Origin: Streptomyces lomondensis
Lineage (GTDB): Bacteria > Actinomycetota > Actinomycetes > Streptomycetales > Streptomycetaceae
Assembly: GCF_014651035.1 (NCBI RefSeq)
Contig: NZ_BMWC01000002.1
Span: 186,001-250,000, forward strand
Length of the DNA stretch: 64,000 nucleotides
Direction: 5' to 3'
Position 1 is the first letter of the stretch. Each line of letters begins with the position of its first letter. The translations under genes and the position numbers were made by a program. This document shows positions 1 through 9,245 of the stretch, piece by piece. The notes under the pieces were generated by a model. That model made no database searches. It saw only the letters and a list, made by a program, of their open reading frames with translations, and was not told the origin of the DNA.

Positions 1-1322
1 TCGCGACCGGCGGCATCGGCAAGTCCTTCAAGGTGACGTCGAACTCGTGGGAGTACACCGGCGACGGCCACGCGCTGGCGCTCCTCGCGGGCGCTCCCCT
101 GCTGAACATGGAGTTCGTGCAGTTCCACCCGACCGGCATGGTCTGGCCGCCGTCGGTGAAGGGCATCCTCGTCACCGAGTCGGTGCGCGGCGACGGCGGG
201 GTGCTGCGCAACTCCGAGGGCAAGCGGTTCATGTTCGACTACATCCCCGACGTCTTCAAGGACAAGTACGCCGAGACCGAGGACGAGGCCGACCGCTGGT
301 ACGACGACCCGGACCACAACCGGCGTCCCCCCGAGCTGCTCCCCCGGGACGAGGTCGCGCGGGCGATCAACGCCGAGGTGAAGGAGGGGCGCGGCTCCCC
401 GCACGGAGGCGTGTTCCTCGACGTGTCGACCCGGATGCCCGCCGAGGTCATCAAGCGGCGGCTGCCGTCGATGTACCACCAGTTCAAGGAGCTGGCGGAC
501 GTCGACATCACGGCCGAGGCGATGGAGGTCGGGCCCACCTGCCACTACGTGATGGGCGGGATCGCGGTCGCGTCCGACACGGCGGCGGCGCGCGGGGTGC
601 CCGGTCTGTACGCGGCCGGTGAGGTGGCCGGCGGCATGCACGGCTCCAACCGGCTCGGCGGCAACTCGCTGTCCGACCTGCTGGTGTTCGGCCGCCGGGC
701 GGGCTGGCACGCGGCCGAGTACGCGGCGGGGCTGAGCGGGGGGCGGCCCGTCGTGGACGAGGTCCAGATCGACTCCGCCGCCGCCGAGGCCCTGCGGCCC
801 TTCTCCGCCGAGGCCGAGATCGAGGAACCGGCCGGGGGCCCGCCGGAGAACCCGTACACCCTGCACCAGGAACTCCAGCAGACCATGAACGACCTGGTCG
901 GCATCATCCGCCGCGAGACGGAGATGAAGCAGGCCCTGGAGAAGCTGGCCGAGCTGCGGGGCCGGGCGCGCCGGGCCGGGGTCGAGGGGCACCGGCAGTT
1001 CAACCCCGGCTGGCACCTCGCGCTGGACCTCAGGAACATGCTGCTGGTCAGCGAGTGCGTGGCGCGGGCCGCGCTGGAGCGCACCGAGTCGCGCGGCGGT
1101 CACACGCGGGAGGACCACCCGGGCATGGACCGCAAGTGGCGGCGGATCAACCTGCTGTGCGCGCTCACCGACCCGACGGGCGGGCTGGCGGCGACGGACC
1201 CGGTCCGCGGCCAGATCACCCTCACCCGCGAGACCACCGAACCCGTCCGTGCCGACCTGCTCGCCCTGTTCGACAAGGAGGAGCTGGTCAAGTACCTCGC
1301 CGAAGAGGAGCTGTACGAATGA
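1..1322 (+). CDS. sdhA: Succinate dehydrogenase / fumarate reductase flavoprotein subunit (5' end cut by window)
   Basis: This is the catalytic FAD subunit of a succinate dehydrogenase, which oxidises succinate to fumarate at the membrane for the TCA cycle and respiration. The frame is open from the first bases (codon phase starts at 3), so the N-terminal FAD-binding part lies outside the window. Visible family marks are the ATGGIG segment, the substrate region MEFVQFHPTG, the helical HGSNRLGGNSLSDLLVFG stretch that lines FAD, and a C-terminal cap domain ending in KYLAEEELYE. The stop codon overlaps the sdhB start (ATGA), so the two are translationally coupled. About 440 residues remain of a protein of roughly 640. 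Confidence 0.95.
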   Translation, partial: ATGGIGKSFKVTSNSWEYTGDGHALALLAGAPLLNMEFVQFHPTGMVWPPSVKGILVTESVRGDGGVLRNSEGKRFMFDYIPDVFKDKYAETEDEADRWYDDPDHNRRPPELLPRDEVARAINAEVKEGRGSPHGGVFLDVSTRMPAEVIKRRLPSMYHQFKELADVDITAEAMEVGPTCHYVMGGIAVASDTAAARGVPGLYAAGEVAGGMHGSNRLGGNSLSDLLVFGRRAGWHAAEYAAGLSGGRPVVDEVQIDSAAAEALRPFSAEAEIEEPAGGPPENPYTLHQELQQTMNDLVGIIRRETEMKQALEKLAELRGRARRAGVEGHRQFNPGWHLALDLRNMLLVSECVARAALERTESRGGHTREDHPGMDRKWRRINLLCALTDPTGGLAATDPVRGQITLTRETTEPVRADLLALFDKEELVKYLAEEELYE

Positions 1323-2095
1323 GCGGCTACACGGCCCACTTCAAGGTGTGGCGCGGGGACGTGAGCGGCGGCGGCCTGGAGGACTTCGAGGTCGAGGTCA
1401 ACGAGGGCGAGGTGGTGCTCGACATCATCCACCGCCTCCAGGCCACCCAGGCCCCTGATCTCGCCGTGCGCTGGAACTGCAAGGCGGGCAAGTGCGGTTC
1501 CTGCTCGGCGGAGATCAACGGCCGGCCGCGGCTGATGTGCATGACGCGCATGTCGGTGTTCGGCCGGGAGGAGACGATCACGGTGACGCCGCTGCGGGCG
1601 TTCCCGGTCGTCCGCGATCTCGTCACCGACGTCGGCTTCAACTACGAGAAGGCGAGGGAGGTCCCGGCCTTCGTGCCGCCGGCCGGTCTCGCCCCCGGCG
1701 AGTACCGCATGATGCAGGAGGACGTGGACCGGCCGCAGGAGTTCCGCAAGTGCATCGAGTGCTTCCTGTGCCAGGACACCTGCCATGTGGTCCGCGACCA
1801 CGAGGAGAACAAGCAGGCGTTCGCCGGGCCCCGGTTCCTGATGCGGATCGCGGAGCTGGACATGCACCCGCTGGACGCGGCGGCGGAGACGGGCCTCGAC
1901 CGCAAGACCACCGCCCAGGACGAGCACGGCCTGGGCTACTGCAACATCACCAAGTGCTGCACGGAGGTCTGCCCCGAGGGCATCAAGATCACGGACAACG
2001 CGCTGATCCCGCTGAAGGAGCGGGCGATCGACCGCAAGTACGACCCCCTGGTGTGGCTCGGCTCGAAGATCAGGAGGCGCTCTTCAGCAGGCTGA
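1319..2095 (+). CDS. sdhB: Succinate dehydrogenase / fumarate reductase iron-sulfur subunit
   Basis: This 258-residue protein passes electrons from the SdhA flavin to the quinone site. It has an N-terminal ferredoxin domain with the 2Fe-2S cysteines in CKAGKCGSCS and a following RLMC, and a C-terminal ferredoxin domain with two cysteine clusters (CIECFLCQDTCH and CNITKCCTEVCP) for the 4Fe-4S and 3Fe-4S centres. The ATG at 1319 overlaps the sdhA stop as ATGA; longer in-frame starts upstream lie inside sdhA. The last 26 bases overlap the 3' end of the convergent phosphotransferase gene. Confidence 0.96.
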   Translation: MSGYTAHFKVWRGDVSGGGLEDFEVEVNEGEVVLDIIHRLQATQAPDLAVRWNCKAGKCGSCSAEINGRPRLMCMTRMSVFGREETITVTPLRAFPVVRDLVTDVGFNYEKAREVPAFVPPAGLAPGEYRMMQEDVDRPQEFRKCIECFLCQDTCHVVRDHEENKQAFAGPRFLMRIAELDMHPLDAAAETGLDRKTTAQDEHGLGYCNITKCCTEVCPEGIKITDNALIPLKERAIDRKYDPLVWLGSKIRRRSSAG

Positions 2096-3065
2096 GCGCC
2101 TCCCGGAGGTTGTGTTCCGCGATCTCCCGCATCCGCTCCGGGTACGGGAAGTCGCCCTCGATCAGCGTCAGCGGGCCCGAGACCAGGCCGAGGTGCATCG
2201 CCAGGCGGTACAGGCGCAGGCGTGTCTCGTCCAGACCCGGGGCGCGCAGGGCGTCGTAGTGGGGGCCGAAGCGGAGCCGGAGGAAGACGTGCTCCTGCTC
2301 CACGTCGAAGTACATCAGGCCTTCGATGTCGATGAGGGCCGGCTGCCCGTCGGGCGTGAGCAGGACGTGGTCCGGGCCGAGTTCGCCGTGGACGAGGGTG
2401 TGGCGGCTCCTGGGGCGGACCTCGGCGGCCAGGGCGTGGACGGTGTCCTCCAGCTCCCGGCGTGCGGCGGCGGCGCGGGGGTCGCGGGCGGCGGCTTCGG
2501 CGATGGAGCGCAACGCCCCCTCGGTGACGCGCTGTTCGCACGACCGGGCGTGGGAGGAGCCGCCGGCGTCGACCAGGGCGACCTTGCCCAGGCGGGGGCC
2601 GCCGTGGGCGTGCAGGGTGGCGAGCAGTTCGGCCATCCGGTCCATGAGCCGAGGTGCCTCTCGGGGGTCCCGGGCGAGGGCCTCCTCCAGGCTGCCGCCG
2701 GTCAGGTCCTCCACGACGGCCGCGTCGGCCGGGAGGTGCGTGTGCGTGGCGTCGGCGTACAGGAGGCGGGTGGTGCGGACGCCGGCGGCGGCCAGGCGGT
2801 CGTGGGCCGCCGTGAACAGGTCGAGGCCGGTGCCGTGGGAGAAGGGGTCGCGGGGGTCGGGGTCCGGCTGGTCCCAGTAGTCCTCGTCGGCCGACCAGAC
2901 GTAGGCGACGGCCGTGGAGTCGTCGTCGAGGAAGAGCCGGTAGGCGCCCTTCTTGCTGCCGCCGCGCAGCCGCTCGACGCCGGTGAGGGTTCGGCCGGGG
3001 CCCAGGGCGGCGCGGGTGAGGGGGGCGAGGTCGGTGCGGGTGAGGGGGCGTCGGGTCGTCGTCAC
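2070..3065 (-). CDS. Phosphotransferase family protein (aminoglycoside-phosphotransferase / protein-kinase-like fold)
   Basis: The 331-residue protein has the kinase-like fold of the APH family. Visible marks are a glycine-rich start (RLRGGSKKGAYRLFL), the catalytic loop HTLVHGELGPDHVLL with His, Glu-for-Asp and a conserved Asp/His pair, and the metal-binding IDIEG (usual form DxD/DxE). It probably phosphorylates a small molecule; the substrate cannot be told. The GTG start at 3065 overlaps the stop of the upstream GH18-like gene as GTGA, implying coupled translation. The catalytic Asp of the usual HGD/HxDxxxxN loop is Glu here, so activity is uncertain. It converges on sdhB and overlaps it by 26 bases. 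Confidence 0.85.
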   Translation of the reverse strand: MTTTRRPLTRTDLAPLTRAALGPGRTLTGVERLRGGSKKGAYRLFLDDDSTAVAYVWSADEDYWDQPDPDPRDPFSHGTGLDLFTAAHDRLAAAGVRTTRLLYADATHTHLPADAAVVEDLTGGSLEEALARDPREAPRLMDRMAELLATLHAHGGPRLGKVALVDAGGSSHARSCEQRVTEGALRSIAEAAARDPRAAAARRELEDTVHALAAEVRPRSRHTLVHGELGPDHVLLTPDGQPALIDIEGLMYFDVEQEHVFLRLRFGPHYDALRAPGLDETRLRLYRLAMHLGLVSGPLTLIEGDFPYPERMREIAEHNLREALSLLKSAS

Positions 3066-4168
3066 CGCACCCAGTCTTCCTTGTACGCCCGCCAGTCCGC
3101 CTCGCTCGCGGCGAAGTCGATGTACAGCGCGACGCCGAAGCGGGCCCGGTCCGCGTCCGTGCGGGACAGGCCCAGGCGGACGCCCCGGACGGCGGCGGGC
3201 ACGGTCTCGGCGTGGCCCCAGTGGTCGAAGTTGCTCTCCCAGTAGAAGGGCAGGCCCATCAGCAGGTCGGTGGAGGGCGGGGTGACCTCCAGGGCGAGGG
3301 AGGTCTGCTGGGCGACGTAGCCGCCGTAGGTGCTCTCCAGTGGCTGCGCGGTGTCGTACGACATGACGGCGATCTGGTCGACGCGGCGGGCGACCTGGCC
3401 GAAGAACTCCTGGGACCACCACTTGGGGTGCTCGGTGAACGTCCCGGCGACGGAGTGAAGAGCCGGGAGCGGGTCGATCTGGTGGGCGGCGACGGAGAGG
3501 AGGGCGTCCCGGGAGCGGGTCTCGCGGCGCAGGGCGTCGAGGAGGCCGAGGTAGTCGCGGTCGCCGGAGTGCAGGGGCTCCAGGTCGAGGTGGATGCCGT
3601 CGTAGCCGGTGTCCAGGACCTGGCGGGCGGAGCGGACGACGGCGGCTCGGGTGTCCGGGTTCTCCAGACGCATGCCGTCCGGGCCCTCGGTGGCGAGGAC
3701 GTCGCCCAGGAAGGCCTGGACGCGGACGCCGGGGAGTTTCTCGTGCACGGCGTCTATGAACCAACGGGCCCTCGGATAGACCGACTTAGGGAGCGTGCCG
3801 TCGTGTTCCAGCGGCCCCGAGTGCACATACAGATCACGGATGCCGGTGTCCTGGAGGCGGCGGGCCAGGGCGGTGACGTCGGCGTCCTTCTTACGGCCGT
3901 CGACCCAGGCGTGGCCGAGCCAGAGGGCGTCGCGGTCGCGGGTGTGGGTGCCCTCTGCGGGGTCGCCCTGGTAGTTGATGTAGAGGGCTGTTTCGGCGGT
4001 CAGGAGGGGAAGGAGGGCGATGAGCAGGGTTAAGGCCGCGCGTCTGAGCCAGCGGCGGCGGGGGCGTCCGGCCTCGGCTTCGCCTTCGGCCGGGTTGTTC
4101 CCACCCGGGGTGTCCTCGCCGTCTGCGACCGCGGGTTCTTTCGGCTCCGTGCGTTCCCTGTGGTCCAT
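3062..4168 (-). CDS. Membrane-anchored GH18-like (chitinase-fold) hypothetical protein
   Basis: About 368 residues. An acidic N-terminal tail is followed by an Arg-rich stretch and one transmembrane helix (about residues 43-60, LTLLIALLPLLTAETALYI), so the rest should lie outside the cell. The extracellular part resembles the GH18 TIM barrel: GYDGIHLDLEPL matches the DxxDxDxE catalytic strand with Glu as candidate acid, and QIAVMSYD and ALYIDF fit later strands. A polysaccharide or cell-wall target is an inference. ATG 4168 is preferred because a GAGGGAGA ribosome site precedes it; ATG 4189 is possible. Codon TTA (4031-4033) is rare in Streptomyces and suggests bldA dependence. Coupled to the downstream phosphotransferase (GTGA). 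Confidence 0.8.
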   Translation of the reverse strand: MDHRERTEPKEPAVADGEDTPGGNNPAEGEAEAGRPRRRWLRRAALTLLIALLPLLTAETALYINYQGDPAEGTHTRDRDALWLGHAWVDGRKKDADVTALARRLQDTGIRDLYVHSGPLEHDGTLPKSVYPRARWFIDAVHEKLPGVRVQAFLGDVLATEGPDGMRLENPDTRAAVVRSARQVLDTGYDGIHLDLEPLHSGDRDYLGLLDALRRETRSRDALLSVAAHQIDPLPALHSVAGTFTEHPKWWSQEFFGQVARRVDQIAVMSYDTAQPLESTYGGYVAQQTSLALEVTPPSTDLLMGLPFYWESNFDHWGHAETVPAAVRGVRLGLSRTDADRARFGVALYIDFAASEADWRAYKEDWVR

Positions 4169-4283
4169 GTCCGGGTCTCCCTCACACATCGGTCTGCCCC
4201 GCGGGCCGCCAGGGGCCCGCAGGGCAGGTGGTGCCAGGGATGACGATCAGTAGGGATACCTCGGTTGCGGCCGGGCCGGTCTG

Positions 4284-4664
4284 TCAGGGGGCGAGGAGGA
4301 TGGAGTTGTACGGCGTGTAGTTGTAGTCGGCGTACGTACCGGCGCGCTGGATCCCGCCGCAGTCCTTGCCGGCGGAGTCGTAGCAGTTGCGCGCGATGGC
4401 GCCGCCGGTCTGGTTGTTGAAGATCCTCTTCATGCCGTACTGGTTGTAGATCTTGTGGGCGCCGTAACTGTAGAACTTGTAGGTGGGCTTGTCGCCGCTC
4501 CAGCTGTCGTCCGGATACAGGCAGACGGCACCGCTCGGGCAGCCGTGGATCGTTGCCGCCGCCTGCGTCGCGTTGGCGGAACCGCCGATCGAGAGGACCA
4601 GGCCTGCGGCGAGCGCGGTGGCCACCGTCGCCGTCTTGGTGATCGTGCTTCGAATCTGGCGCAT
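4284..4664 (-). CDS. Secreted peptidase inhibitor family I36-like protein
   Basis: A 126-residue small secreted protein. Residues 1-32 form a signal peptide with a hydrophobic core and an ANA-type cleavage site. The mature part holds four cysteines and the motif CPSGAVCLYPDDSW, typical of the I36 (SMI-like, crystallin-type) inhibitor proteins of Streptomyces that target metalloproteases or are of unknown role. A strong GGGGGAACG ribosome site sits before ATG 4664. It stands alone and is divergent from the ArsR-like gene at 4801. Confidence 0.85.
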   Translation of the reverse strand: MRQIRSTITKTATVATALAAGLVLSIGGSANATQAAATIHGCPSGAVCLYPDDSWSGDKPTYKFYSYGAHKIYNQYGMKRIFNNQTGGAIARNCYDSAGKDCGGIQRAGTYADYNYTPYNSILLAP

Positions 4665-4800
4665 TTTCCGTTCCCCCTTGGTCTCGTTGAGCGCTCGTTT
4701 ATGAGCTACTCAGATGATGGGGGCGCCCTCGACCGCGGGGCCAAGAGTTTGCAGCAGAGGGAAAACACACCGCATCACTGCCACTCGGGGGATTGCCGGC

Positions 4801-5772
4801 ATGGCACTGCGCATCCACTTCACAGCGGACGACTTGGCACGCACGACGGTGGCCGTCGGCCCCGACATCATGTGGGAGCTGGTCAACAGCCTCCATGTCC
4901 TGCAGTCCCGGCGAGCCGCTTCCGAGTACGCGCCGTGGCTGCGCCATGTCCGGGACCGGTTCACCAGGCGGGATCTCAGAGGGCCGGTGCGGCTGCTGAC
5001 CGCTCTCGTCCCGCCCAAGGGAGGCTTCCCCGACTTCCTCACCCCACCCGGAGGGGACAGCATCGGCACCTCGCTCGACCTCATCCGCGCCACCCCGGCG
5101 GCCCGGCTTCGCACCGAGCTCGACAGGCACTTCGGGCCGCGCACGCCTCCCCCGTGGTTCCGTCGGCTCGCGGAGGGTGACCGCGCCGCCCGACAGGAGC
5201 TCGACAACGCCGTCGGCACGTACTTCCGGGAATTGCTCGCACCGCAACTGTCCCTGATCAACGATTCGGTCCACACTGATCGCGCCCATTACAGCCGGGA
5301 CGTTCTGGACGGTGGAACCGAACGGCTCTTGAACACCGTGTCGCCGTCGATCACCTGGGAGTACCCGACGCTGACCGCCGACTATCCGCGCGACCGGGAT
5401 CTCCATTTACGCGGCCGGGGCATTTCCCTGGTCCCGTCCTTCTTCTGCACGAGCCGCCCGGTCACCCTCATCGATCCAGGCCTCCCCCCGGTGCTCGTCC
5501 ACCCCGCTGCCCGCCACCCCGGCCCGCTGGACACACCTGCGTCTCTGCCCGAACTACTGGGGCGGACACGAGCCATGGCACTCTCCGCACTCACCACCCC
5601 GTGTTCCACGGGGGAACTGGCGCTGCGCATAGGCGTGTCCATCGGCACCGCGAGCAAGCACGCGTCCGTTCTGCGCGGCACAGGGCTCATCACCAGTACG
5701 CGGAGGGGTCACACCGTGCTGCACGCCCTGACACCGCTCGGCCGCGAACTGCTCGGGGGCCGCAGGCGTTGA
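4801..5772 (+). CDS. ArsR-like winged-helix transcriptional regulator
   Basis: A 323-residue protein of a class common in Streptomyces. It has a long N-terminal domain of unknown ligand (FTADDLARTTVAVGPDIMWELVNSLHV at the start in most members) and a C-terminal ArsR-type helix-turn-helix (about residues 265-320; LRIGVSIGTASKHASVLRGT is the recognition region). ATG 4801 begins MALRIHF, the usual start of the family, with GGGGGA eight bases upstream; an earlier in-frame ATG at 4714 would add an untypical N-terminus. It is divergent from the I36 gene and convergent with the PP2C protein, ending only four bases before it. Confidence 0.85.
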   Translation: MALRIHFTADDLARTTVAVGPDIMWELVNSLHVLQSRRAASEYAPWLRHVRDRFTRRDLRGPVRLLTALVPPKGGFPDFLTPPGGDSIGTSLDLIRATPAARLRTELDRHFGPRTPPPWFRRLAEGDRAARQELDNAVGTYFRELLAPQLSLINDSVHTDRAHYSRDVLDGGTERLLNTVSPSITWEYPTLTADYPRDRDLHLRGRGISLVPSFFCTSRPVTLIDPGLPPVLVHPAARHPGPLDTPASLPELLGRTRAMALSALTTPCSTGELALRIGVSIGTASKHASVLRGTGLITSTRRGHTVLHALTPLGRELLGGRRR

Positions 5773-5776
5773 CTGC

Positions 5777-8425
5777 TCAGAACAGGCTCAGCAGCGCCTC
5801 CGCCGGATCCGTCAGGCCCGTTTCGCCGCCCGGCAGGGGCAGTTCGAACCAGACCGTCTTCCCCCGGGGCGTGCGGCGGGAGCCCCACGCCGCGCTGAGG
5901 AGGCCGACGAGCTGGAGGCCGCGGCCGCCCTCGTCGGTGTCGCGGGCGCGGCGGCGACGCGGCTGGACCAGGCCGGAGTCCCACACCTCGCACACCAGGG
6001 TGCGGTCGAGCAGGAGACGGAGCCGGATCTCGCCCTCGCCGTAGCGCAGGGCGTTGGTGACCAGCTCACTGACCAGCAGCTCCGTGGTGTCGACCAGGGG
6101 CTCCAGGTCCCAGCTGAGCAGCTGGGCGCGCGCGTACTCGCGGGCCCGGCCCACGCTGCGCGGCTCCCGGGGCAGGGTCCAGTCGCCGACGGACTCGGTG
6201 GGCAGGCCCTGGACACGTGCCATCAGCAGCGCGATGTCGTCCTCGCCGTGATGGGTGTCGAGCGTGTTGAGGACGTGGTCGCAGACGTCCTCCAGCGGCT
6301 GGGAGGGGTCGGCGAGGGCGCTGACGAAGGCCTGGAGGCCCTCGTCGAGAGGGTGGTCGCGGCTCTCGACCAGGCCGTCCGTGTAGAGCGCGAGCAGGGC
6401 GCCCTCGGGCAGTTCGACCTCGACCTCCTCGAAGGGCTCGCCGCCGACGCCGAGCGGCATGCCCGGCGGCACGTCCAGCATCAGGGCCGCCTCGCCCGGT
6501 TCGACCAGCACGGGCGGCAGATGACCCGCGTTGGCGAAGGTGCAGCGCCGGGTGACGGAGTCGTAGACGGCGTAGACGCAGGTGGCGAGGTACACCTCCG
6601 ACAGGTCGGCCTCGCGGGGCCGGCGGGCCGCCCGGGTCGCCTGCTGGACCCCGCCGGGGGCGCCGGGGGCGCCGAGGCCGCGGGCGATCTCGTCCAACTG
6701 GGAGAGCACCTCGGCCGGTTCGAGGTCGAGCTGCGCCAGGGTCCGGACCGCCGTGCGGAGTTCGCCCATGGCGACGGCGGCACGCAGGCCGCGCCCCATG
6801 ACGTCGCCGACGACGAGCGCCGTGCGGTGCCCGGGGAGTTCGATGACGTCGAACCAGTCGCCGCCGACCTCGCTGGGCCGGCCCGTGTTGGCGTTGCCGG
6901 GCAGGTAGCGGCAGGCGATGTCGAGGCCGGAGGCCTCCGGGTCGCCGGGCGGGAGCAGGGACCGTTGCAGTATCAACGCGCGCTCGTGCTCGCGCCGGTA
7001 CAGGCGGGCGTTGTCGATGCAGACGGCGGCGCGGGCCGCCAGCTCCACCGCGAGATCGCGGTCCCGGTCGCCGAAGGGCTCGCTGCCCTTCGTCCGGGCG
7101 AACTGCACGAGCCCGACGACGGTGTCGTGGGCGACCATCGGCACGGCCAGCGTGGACTGCACGAGGCCGCCGTCCTCGCCCGGGACGGTCTGCGGACGGG
7201 CCGTGCGCAGGGCGTCCGCGCAGGGCGAGTTGAACGGGTAATGGTGGACCGCGCCGACCGCGACGGGCACGCCGGTGCCGGCGAAGGGCGCGTCGGAGAC
7301 GGCACTGGCGAAGGCCACGCGGCGCAGCTCCGCGCTGCCGTCGGCGAGCCCGGGCGGGGTCTCGTCGCCGACCAGCAGGCCCTGGTAGAGGTCGACGGTG
7401 GCCAGGTCGCAGAAGCCGGGCACGACCACGTCGAGGAGCTGGCGGGCCGTGGTCTCCAGGTCCAGGGAGTTGCCGATGCGGGCGCCGGCCTCGTTCAGCA
7501 GGGCGAGGTTGCGCCGGGCGGCCGCGGCCTCGCGGGCGGCGGCGCGGCGCGAGGTGATGTCCGTGCCGAGCCAGGCGATGCCGATGGGGCGGCCCGAACC
7601 GCTGTGCACGCGGTAGAGGTTGACGGACCAGTGGCGGCGCTCGTCGGAGCCGGGCACGAAGCCCGTGACATGCATGTCGGTGATGGAGTTGCCGGTCTCC
7701 AGCACGCGGCGCAGCGTCGCGGCGACCCGCTCGGCCTCGCCGCGCTGGAGGTAGTCGTGGACGCCCTTGCCGCGGTGGTCGTCGGGCGCGCCGCCGAAGA
7801 TGGACGCGAACCGCTGGTTGGCGCGGCGGACCCGCAGGTCCGGGTCGATCAGCAGGAAGCCGAACGGGGATTGACTGAATATCGCCTGTGAGGCGGCGAG
7901 GTCGGTCTCGATGCTGCGCAGCGTGCGGACGTCGACGACGATGCAGACGGCGGCCTTCTCGCCGTCCTCGGTGCGCGTCGGCATGACGTAGACCTCGGCG
8001 AGCCCTTCGTGGCCGCACTCCCCCTCGCCCGCGTCCTTCGGCATCCGGAAGGGCACCACGCCGGTCCACTCGCGGCCGTCGAGGATCTCGGCCATCTTGC
8101 GCATGCCCCGCTCGCGATGGCGCGGGTCGATGAAGGTCTCGATGGGGTCCATGCCGACGGCGCGGCCGGCGGGGATGCCGAAGAGGTGCTCGGCGCGCAG
8201 GCTCCACTGGTCGACGAGCCCGTCGGGGCCGATGGAGAAGGAGGCGACCTTGATGTAGTCGTAGATGGATCCCGGGGGACTGCTCTGCCACATGGCGTCC
8301 CCGGGCTGCACCCCGTCGGCCGCGAGCGCACCTCCCACCGCGGAGGCCAGGCCGTCCGCGGCCCTCGCCCTCGCGCCCTCCGACGGGTCCTCGGACTCCG
8401 TGGCCTTCGCTGGTATCTCGCTCAC
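5777..8425 (-). CDS. PAS-PAS-GAF-PP2C(SpoIIE)-HATPase signalling phosphatase
   Basis: An 882-residue cytoplasmic signalling protein. Domains in order: PAS at about 45-165, PAS at 180-295, GAF at 315-475, SpoIIE/PP2C phosphatase at 515-735 (GGDWFDV, VVGDVMGRG, YTDGLVESR and GEDDIALLMAR carry the metal Asp residues), and a C-terminal anti-sigma-type HATPase at 750-865 (ELVTNALRYG and DEGGRGLQLV boxes). Such proteins dephosphorylate anti-anti-sigma factors and may also phosphorylate them, linking a sensed signal to sigma-factor release. GTG 8425 follows a GGAGGGG ribosome site; ATG 8620 would add an untypical N-terminus. Confidence 0.93.
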   Translation of the reverse strand: MSEIPAKATESEDPSEGARARAADGLASAVGGALAADGVQPGDAMWQSSPPGSIYDYIKVASFSIGPDGLVDQWSLRAEHLFGIPAGRAVGMDPIETFIDPRHRERGMRKMAEILDGREWTGVVPFRMPKDAGEGECGHEGLAEVYVMPTRTEDGEKAAVCIVVDVRTLRSIETDLAASQAIFSQSPFGFLLIDPDLRVRRANQRFASIFGGAPDDHRGKGVHDYLQRGEAERVAATLRRVLETGNSITDMHVTGFVPGSDERRHWSVNLYRVHSGSGRPIGIAWLGTDITSRRAAAREAAAARRNLALLNEAGARIGNSLDLETTARQLLDVVVPGFCDLATVDLYQGLLVGDETPPGLADGSAELRRVAFASAVSDAPFAGTGVPVAVGAVHHYPFNSPCADALRTARPQTVPGEDGGLVQSTLAVPMVAHDTVVGLVQFARTKGSEPFGDRDRDLAVELAARAAVCIDNARLYRREHERALILQRSLLPPGDPEASGLDIACRYLPGNANTGRPSEVGGDWFDVIELPGHRTALVVGDVMGRGLRAAVAMGELRTAVRTLAQLDLEPAEVLSQLDEIARGLGAPGAPGGVQQATRAARRPREADLSEVYLATCVYAVYDSVTRRCTFANAGHLPPVLVEPGEAALMLDVPPGMPLGVGGEPFEEVEVELPEGALLALYTDGLVESRDHPLDEGLQAFVSALADPSQPLEDVCDHVLNTLDTHHGEDDIALLMARVQGLPTESVGDWTLPREPRSVGRAREYARAQLLSWDLEPLVDTTELLVSELVTNALRYGEGEIRLRLLLDRTLVCEVWDSGLVQPRRRRARDTDEGGRGLQLVGLLSAAWGSRRTPRGKTVWFELPLPGGETGLTDPAEALLSLF

Positions 8426-8677
8426 GCGAACCGTCCCCTCCAGCTCACCGCGTCCGGCACCGGTCACCGGGGGCGGCTGCCCGCAGTATCCAGCACTACG
8501 GTGCCGCACAACACGGTGTTCACGATCACAGCACGGTCCCGATGGTTTTTGGACCGTACCGTGAGAACACTTCCAGTCTTCTAACCAGGGGACACGTCGT
8601 CGAATCACATGTGCGGGCAACCGCCACTGGCCTGAACCAATCGCTCGACAGCGGTAAGGCGTACGTACACCGATTTT

Positions 8678-9121
8678 TCACTCCGGGACCGCGAGTTCGA
8701 ACCACACGGTCTTGCCCGCGGCGCCGGGCCGGGTGCCCCAGCGGCGGCTGGCGGAGGCCACGAGGTGGAGTCCGCGGCCGCTCTCGTCCTCGGGCCGGGC
8801 GGCGCGTTCGCGGGGCGGGTCCGGGAGCGGGTCGGAGACCTCGACCCGCAGGACGCCGTCCAGGTCGGAGGGGCGGACCAGGCGGACGCCGATGGGGCCC
8901 GTGGCGTGCCGGAGGGCGTTGGTGACCAACTCGCTGACCAGCAGCGCCGCGAGGTCGGCGAGGATGTCGAGGTCCCAGCCGCGGAGTTGGCCGCGGACGG
9001 CCTGGCGGGCGGTGCGCACGGCGCCCGGCTCGGCGGGAAAGGTCCACTCGGCGCGGTCACCTGCGGTGTCGATCACGCCGATCACTTCCCAGCCAGCGGG
9101 CCCGCCCATGTCCGGTTTCAT
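8678..9121 (-). CDS. Anti-sigma-like ATP-binding regulatory protein (HATPase_c_2, RsbW-type)
   Basis: A small single-domain GHKL ATPase of about 147 residues with the N box LLVSELVTNALRHA and the G boxes DESGRGLHLV and GKTVWFEL. Streptomyces encode dozens of these; they act as serine kinases that bind sigma factors or STAS-domain antagonists, but the partner cannot be read from sequence. ATG 9121 (MKPDMGG) is chosen; ATG 9109 is as likely, and a longer frame to 9280 exists without a good ribosome site. It lies 252 bases upstream of the PP2C protein on the same strand, so the two may be functionally paired though probably not one operon. Confidence 0.85.
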   Translation of the reverse strand: MKPDMGGPAGWEVIGVIDTAGDRAEWTFPAEPGAVRTARQAVRGQLRGWDLDILADLAALLVSELVTNALRHATGPIGVRLVRPSDLDGVLRVEVSDPLPDPPRERAARPEDESGRGLHLVASASRRWGTRPGAAGKTVWFELAVPE

Positions 9122-9245
9122 GGGGTTAATGGGCACATACCCGATATCCGGGGCGGGGTACCGCGCGGCGCGGCGCACTGTGGCACGAAAGGCGTACGCG
9201 GCGCCCGCACTGCGGTCACGCCGCTCTGCGCGCCCTCGGCATGCC

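Noticed and set aside
6248-7891. A 547-codon plus-strand frame opposite the PAS/GAF/PP2C protein
   Set aside because: Low-complexity Gly/Arg/Ala/Asp composition and no domain; the minus-strand gene has five recognisable domains.
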